DNA from: Chloroflexota bacterium | GTDB taxonomy: Bacteria; Chloroflexota; Dehalococcoidia; Lucifugimonadales; Lucifugimonadaceae | Length of the DNA stretch: 57,523 bases | Assembly: GCA_024275195.1 (NCBI GenBank) | Contig: JAJRZP010000072.1 | Span: forward strand, 1-57,523 | Direction: 5' to 3' | In this document: positions 1-9,466 of the stretch, piece by piece | How positions within the stretch are numbered: position 1 is the first letter of the stretch | Layout of the letters: every line of letters starts with the position of its first letter | The notes under the pieces: model-generated | What the model was told of the DNA's origin: nothing | The model's database searches: none | What the model saw: the letters and a program-made list of their open reading frames with translations, nothing else | Program-made: the position numbers and the translations under genes

Positions 1-873
1 GGACCGAACGGCGCTGGCAAGACGACCACGATGCGAGTAGTCACAGGATTCACACCTCCTACTGAAGGTGATGTAACCGTGGGCGGTTACGATGTCGTAT
101 CCCACTCTCTCGATGTCCGACGGCATATCGGCTACCTTCCCGAGACCGTTCCGTTGTACCTAGATATGACGGTTACGGACTATCTCAGCTACATGGGCGA
201 GATTCGCGGCATGAACTCCTCGTGGGTGAAAGAACGCTTGCCGAAGGTCATCGACATGGTAAAGCTCGGTGAGTACCGAAACACGCTTGTTGGTCGACTC
301 TCGAAGGGCTACCGTCAGCGCACCGGTATCGCGCAGGCAATCCTGCACGAGCCCGACGTGCTCGTGATGGACGAACCGACAATTGGCATCGACCCGATTC
401 AGGTTGTCGAAACACGTGAGTTGATCAGTAATTTGGGAGCGGAGCACACCATGCTTCTTAGCTCTCACATCCTCCCTGAGGTCAGCGCAATATGTAAAAG
501 AGTGCTTGTGATCCACGATGGTCGAATTGTTGCTGATGACAAGCCAGATGATCTATCCGAGAAGCTGCAACATGCAGAACGAATTGAAATCAGCGTCCGA
601 GGCGCAGAATCACCCGCGTTCATCAATGCGATGCGTGATCTTTCAGTCGTGGTAGACGCACGATCTGACCAGCGGGTGTCGGTAGTTCAACGATCTGAAC
701 GGGAGGATTATTCACCGTTCATTGTTGATGCACGCCCAAATGCTCAGGCTTCTGAGCAAATTGCGAAAATCATCATCGAGAATGGTTGGGGGCTGGCAAA
801 TCTGACACCACTTCCTATGACTCTCGAAGAGATTTTCCTTGAATTGACAACCGAAGAGAGTTTAGGCGAGTAG
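1..873 (+). CDS. ABC transporter ATP-binding protein (GldA-like), 5' end cut by window edge
   Basis: Nucleotide-binding subunit of an ABC-2 type exporter. The window opens inside the Walker A motif: the first nine codons read GPNGAGKTT, in frame with the rest, so about 30-40 N-terminal residues lie outside and the ATG at 31 is internal. The signature is a divergent LSKGYRQ (about residue 100), Walker B is VLVMDEP (about 120), and the H-loop SSHI follows. The last 100 residues form the extra C-terminal domain common in GldA/CcmA-type ATPases. The TTG of the next gene starts 3 bases after the stop, so it is translated together with the permease, the GldG-like protein and the DUF4340 protein. 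The substrate cannot be read from the sequence. Confidence 0.93.
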   Translation, partial: GPNGAGKTTTMRVVTGFTPPTEGDVTVGGYDVVSHSLDVRRHIGYLPETVPLYLDMTVTDYLSYMGEIRGMNSSWVKERLPKVIDMVKLGEYRNTLVGRLSKGYRQRTGIAQAILHEPDVLVMDEPTIGIDPIQVVETRELISNLGAEHTMLLSSHILPEVSAICKRVLVIHDGRIVADDKPDDLSEKLQHAERIEISVRGAESPAFINAMRDLSVVVDARSDQRVSVVQRSEREDYSPFIVDARPNAQASEQIAKIIIENGWGLANLTPLPMTLEEIFLELTTEESLGE

Positions 874-876
874 GAA

Positions 877-1638
877 TTGCGTTTCATAGCCGTCATAGCG
901 ATCAAAGAGATTCGCACATACTTCGCCTCACCGATGGCCTACGTGGTCTCGGCAGCATTTCTAGCAATAACTGGATTCTTCTTCGTTGCTTCGGTTTCCG
1001 ATGCTTTCGCTGAAGCAAGCATTCGCGGCTATCTGGCAGGCGCTATTTTCTTCATGATTTTCATGTCCCCTGCGCTCACGATGCGGCTTATCGCAGAAGA
1101 GCAAAAACTCGGCACCCTCGAACTGCTGCTCACTTCACCACTCCGTGAAGTTGAAATCGTGTTAGGAAAGTTCATCGCGGCGTTCGTAACGACTCTGGTG
1201 ATGATCAGTCTGTCGCTCTATTTTGTTGTCGTCTTGTTCGTGTATGGCGATCCGGACATCGGTCCGTTGCTGACCGGCTTGTTCGGCCTGGCGATGTACG
1301 CAAGCGCTACCCTCGCCGTGGGTCTATTTGCCTCATCGCTGAGCAGCAACCAAATTGTCGGGCTCGTTGTTGGCTCAGGGATTCTGACTGCCCTGACAAT
1401 TATCGATTTCGTGAGTGCCCGTCTCTCAGGTGCTGCTTCCGAAATACTCGATGCCATACAGCTTGGCGCTTCGTTCTCTGTGTTTGACCTTGACAGTTTT
1501 GGAGTTGCCGAAGGTGGGAACTTCGCAGATTTCGCACGTGGCATTATCTCGATGACAGATATTGCCTATTACATTTCATTAACAGCAGTGTTCTTGCTTC
1601 TCACGGTTCTCGTGCTTGAAGCAAGGCGATGGCGCTAG
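877..1638 (+). CDS. ABC-2 type permease (GldF-like)
   Basis: Membrane subunit pairing with the upstream ATPase. The protein has 253 residues and about six hydrophobic segments, the first near residues 15-40 after the short cytoplasmic start RFIAVIAIKEIRTYF, which is typical of ABC-2 permeases of the GldF/NosY kind. It has the conserved cytoplasmic stretch EEQKLGTLELLLTSP after the second helix, where these permeases contact the ATPase. The start is TTG at 877, 3 bases after the upstream stop; no ATG lies nearby in frame. Its place between a GldA-like ATPase and a GldG-like protein supports the family call. Substrate unknown. Confidence 0.9.
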   Translation: MRFIAVIAIKEIRTYFASPMAYVVSAAFLAITGFFFVASVSDAFAEASIRGYLAGAIFFMIFMSPALTMRLIAEEQKLGTLELLLTSPLREVEIVLGKFIAAFVTTLVMISLSLYFVVVLFVYGDPDIGPLLTGLFGLAMYASATLAVGLFASSLSSNQIVGLVVGSGILTALTIIDFVSARLSGAASEILDAIQLGASFSVFDLDSFGVAEGGNFADFARGIISMTDIAYYISLTAVFLLLTVLVLEARRWR

Positions 1639-1646
1639 GCCGATAG

Positions 1647-3404
1647 ATGTCAACAGATCAGCAAAAAAGCCCCGAAAGTCGGCCATCACCCGATTCCATG
1701 CGCGAAAAGACTCCCATTCTTGAGAGTCTGAAGAACAACACGAATTCGATCAGGCAAGCTCTCGCACTCGTAGGTGTTGGTGCGATCGTCATCGGTGTAT
1801 TGATATGGATATTCCTTCGGGGTCTTGAAGGTCCTGCGTTCATCGTCGCCGGCGTTGGATTCGTTTTACTTGTGCTCGATGCCATCATTTCGCTGGCGAC
1901 CGTCCGAAAGGCAGTGTTCGGACGAAGGGGACGCTACGGACTCAATACCGCCATCGTATTTCTCGTATTTCTCGCAATCGCGGTTACGGTCAATTTCACG
2001 CTTGTCTGGGCTGTTGATCGACCGAATCCTGCAGGCTGGCTTCGTATTGACACGACCGCCAACAAACAGTTTCTTCTCGAAGAGCAAGTTGTAAACACTC
2101 TGGAGAATTTGAAGGAGCCGGTAAAAATAACCGCTTTCTTCACAACCGACACTGCAGCCGATGCCGCTGCGTGGCGTAACACCGAAGACATGCTTAGCGA
2201 GTTCCGACGCCGCTCGGGTGATTTTGAACTCAACTACGTCCGTGTCGACCCGGAACTGAACCCCAACGTTGCAGCCGGCCTTGGCGTTACTCAGTTTCCA
2301 GCGCTTGCCATCGAAGGCGTCGAGAGTCGACGAACTGAAATTGTTGTCGGCTCGGATCCGAGCAACGGACCCAACGTTTTTACTGAGCAGCAAGTGGTAA
2401 CTGGTCTGCTGGTGATCAACCAGATAGTGCAGAAGAAGATCATCTTCATAGCAGGTCACTCGGAACGTGATGTGACCGATATTAGGACCAACACGAGTCT
2501 CGGCCTGGCGGGTCGGGCTCTCAACCGTGAAAACTATGTTGTATTGAGTGAGACCCTTCAGGAACTCAGCACGCGGATGGCAAGCGGTGACCCACAGGAG
2601 ATTCCTGCTGCGATAGTGTTCGCCGGGCCAACTCAGGATCTGTTGCCGATCGATCAGCAGGCGCTGTTGAACTACGCACGATTCGGTGGAAATATTCTGT
2701 TCATGTTCGAGCCTGACCAGACTCCCGATACCTTCAAGCAATTCCTGTCACGGTACGCAATTTCCGTAGGTGATGGCGAAACTGCGGATATTGCAAGTTT
2801 CGTTGCGCCTAACCCGACGTTTATCCAGGTGAAGAAGAGCAATGGTCAGATTCCGCCGCATCCGGTGACAACCGGTTTCGAGGTTCTTTACATGCCCGGT
2901 TCGACGTACTTCGGTTGGGCTATTGATCCGTTATCGATACCGCTGGTTGATGAGAACACTCCGTTGGTCCGACAGGGGATACTTGCCTCAACCACTCTCA
3001 GCAGTTGGGCTGAGACGAATCCCGACGAACTTGATTTTGACATCGACACCGAGGTGGCAGGACCTCTTCCGGTCGCTATTCTCGTCGAAGCGGTCGGTGA
3101 AGTGGCTGGTGGTGTCTATTCCGATGGCGAACAGTTGGTCACAGTGAACATGATTTTGATTGGTGACACAGACTTCGCGACTAATAATTACTTCGGTTCG
3201 GCCAACAACTCAGATTTGTTCGTGAACGCGGTGAACTTCCTTGCTAAGGATTTCGAACTGATCTCGATCCGTGCGAAGGTCGAGACAAATCGCCAGTTGT
3301 TCCTGACCAAGAATGAACGTGACTTCGTTCGATGGTCAGGCTGGCTATTGATGCCGTCTCTGATCAGTATTTTCGGGTTCTGGACCTGGTGGAGAAGGCG
3401 CTAA
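1647..3404 (+). CDS. GldG-like auxiliary protein of ABC exporter
   Basis: A 585-residue membrane protein with two N-terminal hydrophobic segments (about residues 38-85 and 103-125), a long extracytoplasmic part and a C-terminal anchor ending WSGWLLMPSLISIFGFW followed by basic residues. The middle has features of the GldG/IFT52-like domain (LEEQVVNTLENLKEPVKIT near 145-165; IIFIAGHSERD near 265). In this family it is the third part of a GldAFG exporter, which is widespread also in bacteria that do not glide, so no gliding motility is implied. The ATG at 1647 lies 8 bases after the permease stop. The next gene follows after 4 bases. Confidence 0.85.
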   Translation: MSTDQQKSPESRPSPDSMREKTPILESLKNNTNSIRQALALVGVGAIVIGVLIWIFLRGLEGPAFIVAGVGFVLLVLDAIISLATVRKAVFGRRGRYGLNTAIVFLVFLAIAVTVNFTLVWAVDRPNPAGWLRIDTTANKQFLLEEQVVNTLENLKEPVKITAFFTTDTAADAAAWRNTEDMLSEFRRRSGDFELNYVRVDPELNPNVAAGLGVTQFPALAIEGVESRRTEIVVGSDPSNGPNVFTEQQVVTGLLVINQIVQKKIIFIAGHSERDVTDIRTNTSLGLAGRALNRENYVVLSETLQELSTRMASGDPQEIPAAIVFAGPTQDLLPIDQQALLNYARFGGNILFMFEPDQTPDTFKQFLSRYAISVGDGETADIASFVAPNPTFIQVKKSNGQIPPHPVTTGFEVLYMPGSTYFGWAIDPLSIPLVDENTPLVRQGILASTTLSSWAETNPDELDFDIDTEVAGPLPVAILVEAVGEVAGGVYSDGEQLVTVNMILIGDTDFATNNYFGSANNSDLFVNAVNFLAKDFELISIRAKVETNRQLFLTKNERDFVRWSGWLLMPSLISIFGFWTWWRRR

Positions 3405-3408
3405 AAAA

Positions 3409-4422
3409 ATGAACTTGCGTCTACTGCTGGTACTTATTACGGTTTTTTCCTATGTAGCGATTGGTGTGACGTGGTTTCTCATGAACCCTGCTGATGCGCT
3501 TGAGGAACCGGATCCCCCATTCTTCTACACGCTCTCCCCAGACGATCTGCGGAATATTAAACTCGATACAGGCGAGGCTGTCTCGAGTTGGTCGTTGCGT
3601 GAAGATGAACGTCGCTGGTATTTCGATGAGTTGAACGACATCCCCGCCGATCTTTTTCGTTGGGGTGGTATCACTCAACTGTTGGGTGGACCGCGTACTC
3701 AAAGAGTGCTGGCGCAAGAAATAGATGATGTTGCTCTTTACGGCCTGGATACCCCGAGCGCCAAGTTCTCCGTAACACTGCGTGATGGCTCGGTTGTTAC
3801 TCTTCTACTGGGTGACCAAACTCCAGATGGCGAAAATAACTACGCACGCGTTGAGGGCTTCCCACAGTTGGTTCTCGTCGATTCGTCGTGGGGAACGGTT
3901 CTTGAACGTCTTGTTTCAGAACCTCCGTACCCCGACTGGTACTACACGCTTGACGGTCAGGTACGCGAGATCATTTTGTTCAACAACAACGAAGTGATTC
4001 GAGCCTATGGTTGGGATAAAGATTCAGATAGCTGGTTCGTTTGTGATATTCCTCTTGCCACTGACCCATGTTCAGGCTCACAGAAGGCAGATAGTGCCGC
4101 TATTGCTGCTGAACTCGAGCACTTCGGAAACCCCAAGATCATCGGTGCAGTGGCGTTGAATCTCGGTGAAGATGATGAATATGAGCCTTACGGAACGGTG
4201 ATCGACTCGCCATACATCGCCGTTCGAATCGAAAACTTCATTGAAGAGACGAGAGTTACCGAGGTTACGAGGCTGACGATGACCATCGGCGACAAGACGA
4301 GTGATGGGACGACCCGTTACGCTGTCGCCAACGAAACCTCGGACGTGATCGAAATCGACGCCGTCTGGGCAGATCGGGTACTGGACCTGTTCTTTGGCGA
4401 CCTGCTAGTCGACAACAGCTAA
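3409..4422 (+). CDS. DUF4340 domain-containing protein
   Basis: A 337-residue protein with one N-terminal membrane segment (residues 3-25) and an otherwise soluble, acidic and beta-rich extracytoplasmic region. DUF4340 proteins contain repeated beta modules and are usually encoded next to GldG-type genes, as here: the ATG is 4 bases after the GldG-like stop. Motifs typical of the family are visible, such as LYGLDTPSAKFSVTLRDGS followed by LLLGDQTPDGENNYARVEG. Its molecular role is not known; it is inferred to be an envelope partner of the exporter. It closes the operon and is convergent with the VWA gene. Confidence 0.82.
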   Translation: MNLRLLLVLITVFSYVAIGVTWFLMNPADALEEPDPPFFYTLSPDDLRNIKLDTGEAVSSWSLREDERRWYFDELNDIPADLFRWGGITQLLGGPRTQRVLAQEIDDVALYGLDTPSAKFSVTLRDGSVVTLLLGDQTPDGENNYARVEGFPQLVLVDSSWGTVLERLVSEPPYPDWYYTLDGQVREIILFNNNEVIRAYGWDKDSDSWFVCDIPLATDPCSGSQKADSAAIAAELEHFGNPKIIGAVALNLGEDDEYEPYGTVIDSPYIAVRIENFIEETRVTEVTRLTMTIGDKTSDGTTRYAVANETSDVIEIDAVWADRVLDLFFGDLLVDNS

Positions 4423-4495
4423 CGTTCTCAGTTTCAATCCCGGTTCTCAAGCATGGTGTCAGACACCGGCTCCGTGGAAGAAGAACGAAAGCGCG

Positions 4496-7400
4496 CTAGG
4501 TCGTCAGGTTACGGTAGAGCTGCGGTAAGCGCTTTGGTAGCAGGCTGATGTCGGAAAGCACTTCGTAGCTGAACTCATCCATCATAGTTTTCATATAATC
4601 ATGGCCCGCTTTGTCCACCGTCAGGCAGAACGGGGTGATGCCCATCTGGCGGGCTTCGATGAGTGACTGGCGGGTATCGTGTACTGCGTACTCTTTCTCG
4701 ACACCCTCACGTGAGTAGCCACGATCCTGTGGTCGTCCGTCAGAGATCAAGAACAGGAACCGCGAACGAGCCTCAGCCTCAGCCAGTTTTGCCGCGGTGT
4801 GACGAATCGCCGGACCCATCCGCGTTGCATGGAGTGGTGCGATACGATCGATTCTACGCGGAACTATTTCGGTGAATTTTTCGTCGAGATCCTTGATCGT
4901 GTAGAACTCAACGTTCTCGCGACCGTATCCAGAGAACCCGTAAATTCCGTACGTGTCGCCAAGCATTTCAAGCGAGTTGACCAGAAGGGTTATCCCTTCC
5001 TTCTCAACGTCAACGATCCGCTTATAGGTGCGGCGCAGACCCTCCGACCGTCGTGAGCGCAACCAGACCATGTATTCAACAGGATCGTCGGGGGCTCCCC
5101 AATCGTCAGAAGGTTTCTTGGCTTCATCGATCGCCTCGGCAGTCGATGCCGACAGATCAAGGAGGAACGCAACAGCGACCGAGCGTTCGTTCTTGTTCCT
5201 GCGCCAGAACAGCTTTTCGTCAGGCGAGACACCCACCCTCAGGTCAATCAGCGCCTCAAGGACAGCGTCGAGATCATGCTCTTCGCCGTCTTCGAGTCGT
5301 TTCTGCTTCCGATACATCTCAGGGATGACCAGTTCGAACTGTCGTTTTATCTGGGCGACCAGCCCTGAATTTTCAGCGAGGGTCTCACGAAAGAAGTTTG
5401 GCTCCCCATCGGCCATGACCTTTTCGTGAATCATGCACCAGTTGGGTTTGTACTCGTTCGCTCTGAAATCCCACTCAGGGTAGGTGTACGTGTCGGGTTC
5501 GGTCGCGGTGAGTGGACCACCGTCTTCGTCTATATGCTGTGATGGACCCGGCTGGAACTGCTGATTTTCAGGATCGCGTTTCTGCAATTCCTTCATCAAG
5601 TTTTCGATCATCTCCGAAACTTGCTGATCGCCGCCTTCCTCGCCTTCGGCCTGTTCCATCTCCATCTCAGGCGCGTTCTTCATCATTTCCTCGAGCTGTT
5701 CCTGAGTAATCGGCTCCATCTCGCCGGTCTCGGACATCTCGCCACTTTCCATCATCTGCATCTGGGAAAGCAGTTGCGAAAGCTCAGGCTTGAACTCGCC
5801 ACGGTAGTCAACTTCCTGGGGTGACGAATAGTCTTCTTCGCCCTGGTCGTCGAACTCTTGATTGTCTGATTCGTCTTGCTGATCGTCGCCCTCGCCCTCA
5901 CCGTCGGGGGAAGGTTGGCCCATGAACTGTTGGATGACGTCTTCCGGGTTTACTACGTCTTCGTCATCCGAGTCGGCAGAATCTTCCTCTTCTTCCGGTT
6001 CGAGTTGTTCGTAGTCATCATCTTCAAGCTCTTCATTCTTGATATCGATCAGAATCGAGTAGCCACGGATAGCAGCTTCGGCTGCGTCTTCAACCCGAGC
6101 TTCGATGCTGGTAACTCGCCTGATCAACCTGCGAAGTTTACGTGCCGCTTCCTTGTGCTCTGTTGGGACAAGCATCTCGTCAATCTGTCCGAGACTAACG
6201 CGAATCATGAACTCAACGAGCGCCTCTCGAGCGGGCAACTCGGTCACGGCAGGGCGTGAATCGAGTGCTGCCCTGCGCACCACTTCGTACATCGCCATAA
6301 TGCCGGGATACATCTCCTCGACATGACCATCCACTCTTGAGCTTTCGACTACGGTAAATACGTCGAGGGCCAATCGCCGCTCTTGAAACAGATCAAAGAA
6401 GCGGCTCATATCGGTCAAAAACTCGGACGACTGATCTTCAGCCGCTGGTACGCTCTGCACTTCAACTCGTTCTTCGGCTGTTTCGTGTCCGAAAACTACA
6501 ACCTGTGGTTTCTCAGCAGCCTTCTTTTTTGCTTCCTCTTCTGCCGCCTTCGCTGCCTGTAGTTCAGTGGCACCCGGAAGTCTTGGGCGGAGATCATCAA
6601 AGAGGTTCGACTGGATACCGAAATCGAACGCGAACGAACCGAATTCGATATGACCGATCTGGTGGGTTGATATCACCTTGAAGAAGCCGAAGTTCTCCTC
6701 TTTGGTTGTGTATCGATTGATCACTGAGGGCATGTAGATAGTCGTGCCCTCTGTCGTCGGCAGTTCGCCCTGGAACCATCCGATGTTCTTCTCTGCCAAC
6801 TGTTGGGCGGCTTGAACATCGATGGTGCGACCGGTAAGCGCGAGGCAGTACATCTGGATAATGTCTCGAACTCTCGAAAGTTCGATTGATGACGACAGTG
6901 AATCGAGCATTTCCTGCGAACTCGGTGATTCGAGTTTGAAGTAATTGACTGCCGCTTCATCACTCTCGCGAGCGTTTCGAATGCCTTCTGCCTGCCACTG
7001 GTCCATCTGTTCGAAGGTCACTCGTTCGAGAACTTCCGGGACTATTTTAAGAAATTCAGGTGCGGCCGGAGCCGACACGGCGGCGATTCCATCGGTCATT
7101 TCCAACAAGCGATCCCTGGTATCGGATGGAACTCGGTTTACGGTGTTCGCACCATCCCGTAGCACACCGGCTGCGTCGCTGACTCCGGTGATGACGAGTC
7201 GTCGGGCAAGTGAAATCAGCGGGGCACGGTGTGGCGCACCAAGTTCGACCAACGACGCAGTTGCTGAGTCGAACAGCACTGCGGTTTCACGCCACGATTT
7301 TTCAGCGACGATCTGTGCAAGATTTATAAATCGATCAACATCGCCGGTGATTTTTGGGAAGAGATCAATCCCGGCACTTAAAGCATCGCCGGCCTGATCG

Positions 7401-7960
7401 TAAGAACGGCGGGACAGTATTTCGAGAAACTCCCCAAAATGACAGAACTCTTCGAACGACAACGTTTCGAGCAGGGCTGGAGTCGCCTCGAATAGGCGAC
7501 ACGCCAGTGCAGATGACTTCCATGTGCCGCGGTAAAGTGCCCGGCACACGTTTGCCCAGTCATCGATGTAACGCGGGCGCAGACGAAGCATCGATTTCGG
7601 TGACGATTTGAAGTATGCGACCGCCAACGATGGCGAGTCCTCACATAACGATGTGCCGGTCTTCGCCCATTTGAGGAATTGGCCGGAAGGCAGTTGGCGT
7701 TGCACCGCGACTGAAGCGTCGAAAAACTCTGCCGCTGCCTCCCATGACCTCACAGTCTTCCGTGCGATCTCCAGGCCTTCAAGCGCCCATTGCTGACAGG
7801 ATTCATCGGCGAGACGTCCCGACAGTTTCTCAAGGGCTACCTCGTAACGTTCGAGAACAGGCGCTGGGAACTCGGCCAGTTCTTTCTTGGCAATCTCAAA
7901 AACATCCTGGTTTGATTTATCGGAACTGGTCAATTCCTGCTCTTTTTCAGAATCTGTCAT
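4496..7960 (-). CDS. Large VWA-domain protein of the NorD/CbbO type
   Basis: A 1154-residue soluble protein. The C-terminal 230 residues form a von Willebrand A domain with a MIDAS motif DLSAS at about 934-938, then a conserved threonine region (HATRMGPAIRH) and the aspartate in LISDGRPQDRGY. NorD/CbbO proteins work with a NorQ/CbbQ AAA+ ATPase to remodel a metalloenzyme. Residues about 640-715 are an extreme Asp/Glu/Gln-rich linker, and the first 600 residues are helical and of no family I can name. The start ATG overlaps the stop of the Nudix gene (ATGA), and the NorQ-like ATPase lies just upstream, so all three are co-translated. No RuBisCO or nitric oxide reductase gene is in the window, so the client is unknown. 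Confidence 0.85.
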   Translation of the reverse strand: MTDSEKEQELTSSDKSNQDVFEIAKKELAEFPAPVLERYEVALEKLSGRLADESCQQWALEGLEIARKTVRSWEAAAEFFDASVAVQRQLPSGQFLKWAKTGTSLCEDSPSLAVAYFKSSPKSMLRLRPRYIDDWANVCRALYRGTWKSSALACRLFEATPALLETLSFEEFCHFGEFLEILSRRSYDQAGDALSAGIDLFPKITGDVDRFINLAQIVAEKSWRETAVLFDSATASLVELGAPHRAPLISLARRLVITGVSDAAGVLRDGANTVNRVPSDTRDRLLEMTDGIAAVSAPAAPEFLKIVPEVLERVTFEQMDQWQAEGIRNARESDEAAVNYFKLESPSSQEMLDSLSSSIELSRVRDIIQMYCLALTGRTIDVQAAQQLAEKNIGWFQGELPTTEGTTIYMPSVINRYTTKEENFGFFKVISTHQIGHIEFGSFAFDFGIQSNLFDDLRPRLPGATELQAAKAAEEEAKKKAAEKPQVVVFGHETAEERVEVQSVPAAEDQSSEFLTDMSRFFDLFQERRLALDVFTVVESSRVDGHVEEMYPGIMAMYEVVRRAALDSRPAVTELPAREALVEFMIRVSLGQIDEMLVPTEHKEAARKLRRLIRRVTSIEARVEDAAEAAIRGYSILIDIKNEELEDDDYEQLEPEEEEDSADSDDEDVVNPEDVIQQFMGQPSPDGEGEGDDQQDESDNQEFDDQGEEDYSSPQEVDYRGEFKPELSQLLSQMQMMESGEMSETGEMEPITQEQLEEMMKNAPEMEMEQAEGEEGGDQQVSEMIENLMKELQKRDPENQQFQPGPSQHIDEDGGPLTATEPDTYTYPEWDFRANEYKPNWCMIHEKVMADGEPNFFRETLAENSGLVAQIKRQFELVIPEMYRKQKRLEDGEEHDLDAVLEALIDLRVGVSPDEKLFWRRNKNERSVAVAFLLDLSASTAEAIDEAKKPSDDWGAPDDPVEYMVWLRSRRSEGLRRTYKRIVDVEKEGITLLVNSLEMLGDTYGIYGFSGYGRENVEFYTIKDLDEKFTEIVPRRIDRIAPLHATRMGPAIRHTAAKLAEAEARSRFLFLISDGRPQDRGYSREGVEKEYAVHDTRQSLIEARQMGITPFCLTVDKAGHDYMKTMMDEFSYEVLSDISLLPKRLPQLYRNLTT

Positions 7961-8538
7961 GCGGCATTCATAACGATGTTGATGGTGTTTCGAATGATTC
8001 GTGCGGAAGCACCCCAGATTATTCGGTCCTCATACGCATACGCATCCATACTGCGGACAGTCCCGTTTCGGATGAGGGTTATCGTCCGTTTCGAAACGTC
8101 GTCTATAAACACCCTGACCGGGACATTCAAAACTTCGGCAACTTCAGCGGGCTCGGGTTTCAGTGCCACCTCATCGATCACACGACCGGCGTAAGGCCAA
8201 ACTTCGAATCCTGTGGAGGTATCGACCGGTGACATTTGGCACCAGATGTCGATTTGATCAGGATCAATGCCCAGTTCTTCATTTGTTTCTCGCAACGCAG
8301 CATGCAACGCCGAGTCGTCCGAATCTTCGATCAACCCGCCGGGAAACGCCCATTCACCACTGTGGTGCGACAGTGACGCTGCCCGTTTGATCATAAGCAC
8401 ACACGGCTCACCGTTTGTGACGCTGAATAGAACGCTCACGGCCGCGGGGACACTGCTACCCAGTGCCTGATGGCTCGTACCTGAATACGATCTCAGGGTA
8501 GTTTCGAGCCGGTTGATCGTAAGAATGGAAGTTTTCAC
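7957..8538 (-). CDS. Nudix hydrolase, CoA diphosphatase (NudL/UPF0035) type
   Basis: A 193-residue Nudix protein. It carries the family-specific run GEWAFPGG followed by the Nudix helix ALRETNEELGI, matching the CoA-pyrophosphatase subgroup, which cleaves CoA to 3',5'-ADP and phosphopantetheine. The usual first glutamate of the generic Nudix box is shifted, as in other members of this subgroup. It overlaps the NorQ-like ATPase stop/start by 4 bases upstream and the VWA gene by 4 bases downstream. With coaE, which makes CoA, at the head of the same operon, a role in CoA turnover is likely, though the substrate is inferred from motif only. Confidence 0.85.
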   Translation of the reverse strand: MKTSILTINRLETTLRSYSGTSHQALGSSVPAAVSVLFSVTNGEPCVLMIKRAASLSHHSGEWAFPGGLIEDSDDSALHAALRETNEELGIDPDQIDIWCQMSPVDTSTGFEVWPYAGRVIDEVALKPEPAEVAEVLNVPVRVFIDDVSKRTITLIRNGTVRSMDAYAYEDRIIWGASARIIRNTINIVMNAA

Positions 8539-9419
8539 GCGAAGATCGAAGTTACAACCTCGTCAATACTGCGTTGTACCTGTGGGTCGTCAGTGATTCC
8601 CCAGGTCACAGAAACCTGGCATGCACGACGGTGGGACACGCCTTCCTTGATCAGTCGACCTGCATAGATGAGCATTCGAGTGCTTGCACCTTCTTCAAGT
8701 CCGTGTTCGCGCAGATTTCGAATTTTCAGTCCGAGTCGTGCCAACCGTTCTGCTGTATCGGTGTCGCACCCGGATTCGTGAGCGATGATCTGCGCCTCAT
8801 GTTCTTCATCCGGGAAATCGAACTCCAGCGCAACGAATCGCTGGCGAGTGGAGTGCTTTAAGTCTTTGAGTGCATTCTGGTAACCGGGGTTGTAAGAGAC
8901 AACCAGCAGGAAACCATCGGCTGCGTCGATGGTCGATCCAAGTTTATCGATCGTGAGTGAACGACGGTGGTCGGTCAGTGGGTGAATGATGACGGTCGTG
9001 TCTTTCCGCGCCTCGACGATCTCATCGAGATAGCATATTCCACCATATTTCACGGCTCGGGTGAGCGGGCCGTCGATCCAGCGCGTTCCCTCAGCATCGA
9101 GAAGATACCTGCCAACAAGATCGCTGGCAGTGAGATCTTCATGACATGCCACGGTGATCAGCGGGAGTTTGTCACCTGCGCCGTTCAGGGCTTTGCCGCC
9201 GGGACTCCGAGCGGTAAGCCCTTCGCTCAGTCGCCACGCCATATGCTCGACAAATCGGGTTTTTCCAGTTCCCGTCGGCCCCTTCAAAAGAATCGGTACG
9301 CGCTGACGATAGGCTGATTCAAAAATCTCGATCTCATCCGAAGTCGAAACATAATACGGCTCTTCCGCTATGTAATACTCTTCGATATTCCGTTCGTTGT
9401 ATTTCTGTTCTGTGCCCAT
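8535..9419 (-). CDS. AAA+ ATPase of the NorQ/CbbQ family
   Basis: A 294-residue MoxR-class AAA+ ATPase. Walker A is GPTGTGKTRFVEHMAW, followed by the family's highly conserved ITVACHEDLTASDLVGRYL, and the Walker B / DEVVEARKDT equivalent appears as CYLDEIVEARKDTTVIIHPL. The C-terminal part matches the CbbQ_C lid. Such ATPases act as hexamers with a VWA partner of the CbbO/NorD type, here encoded two genes downstream. Start ATG at 9419; it sits 47 bases after coaE on the same strand. The inserted Nudix gene between the ATPase and its VWA partner is unusual. Confidence 0.92.
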   Translation of the reverse strand: MGTEQKYNERNIEEYYIAEEPYYVSTSDEIEIFESAYRQRVPILLKGPTGTGKTRFVEHMAWRLSEGLTARSPGGKALNGAGDKLPLITVACHEDLTASDLVGRYLLDAEGTRWIDGPLTRAVKYGGICYLDEIVEARKDTTVIIHPLTDHRRSLTIDKLGSTIDAADGFLLVVSYNPGYQNALKDLKHSTRQRFVALEFDFPDEEHEAQIIAHESGCDTDTAERLARLGLKIRNLREHGLEEGASTRMLIYAGRLIKEGVSHRRACQVSVTWGITDDPQVQRSIDEVVTSIFA

Positions 9420-9466
9420 TAGTACTCGTGCCCTGACGGCATTTCCTCACCATATTTGAAGGTGAA

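Noticed and set aside
1866-2741. A 291-codon open frame on the minus strand
   Set aside because: It lies wholly inside the GldG-like gene, has no family likeness and no ribosome site. The plus-strand frame has clear motifs.
5028-5429. A 133-codon plus-strand frame, and others within 4663-7796
   Set aside because: All are shadows of the minus-strand VWA gene; their composition is Arg- and Ser-rich, as expected of antisense frames in this base composition.
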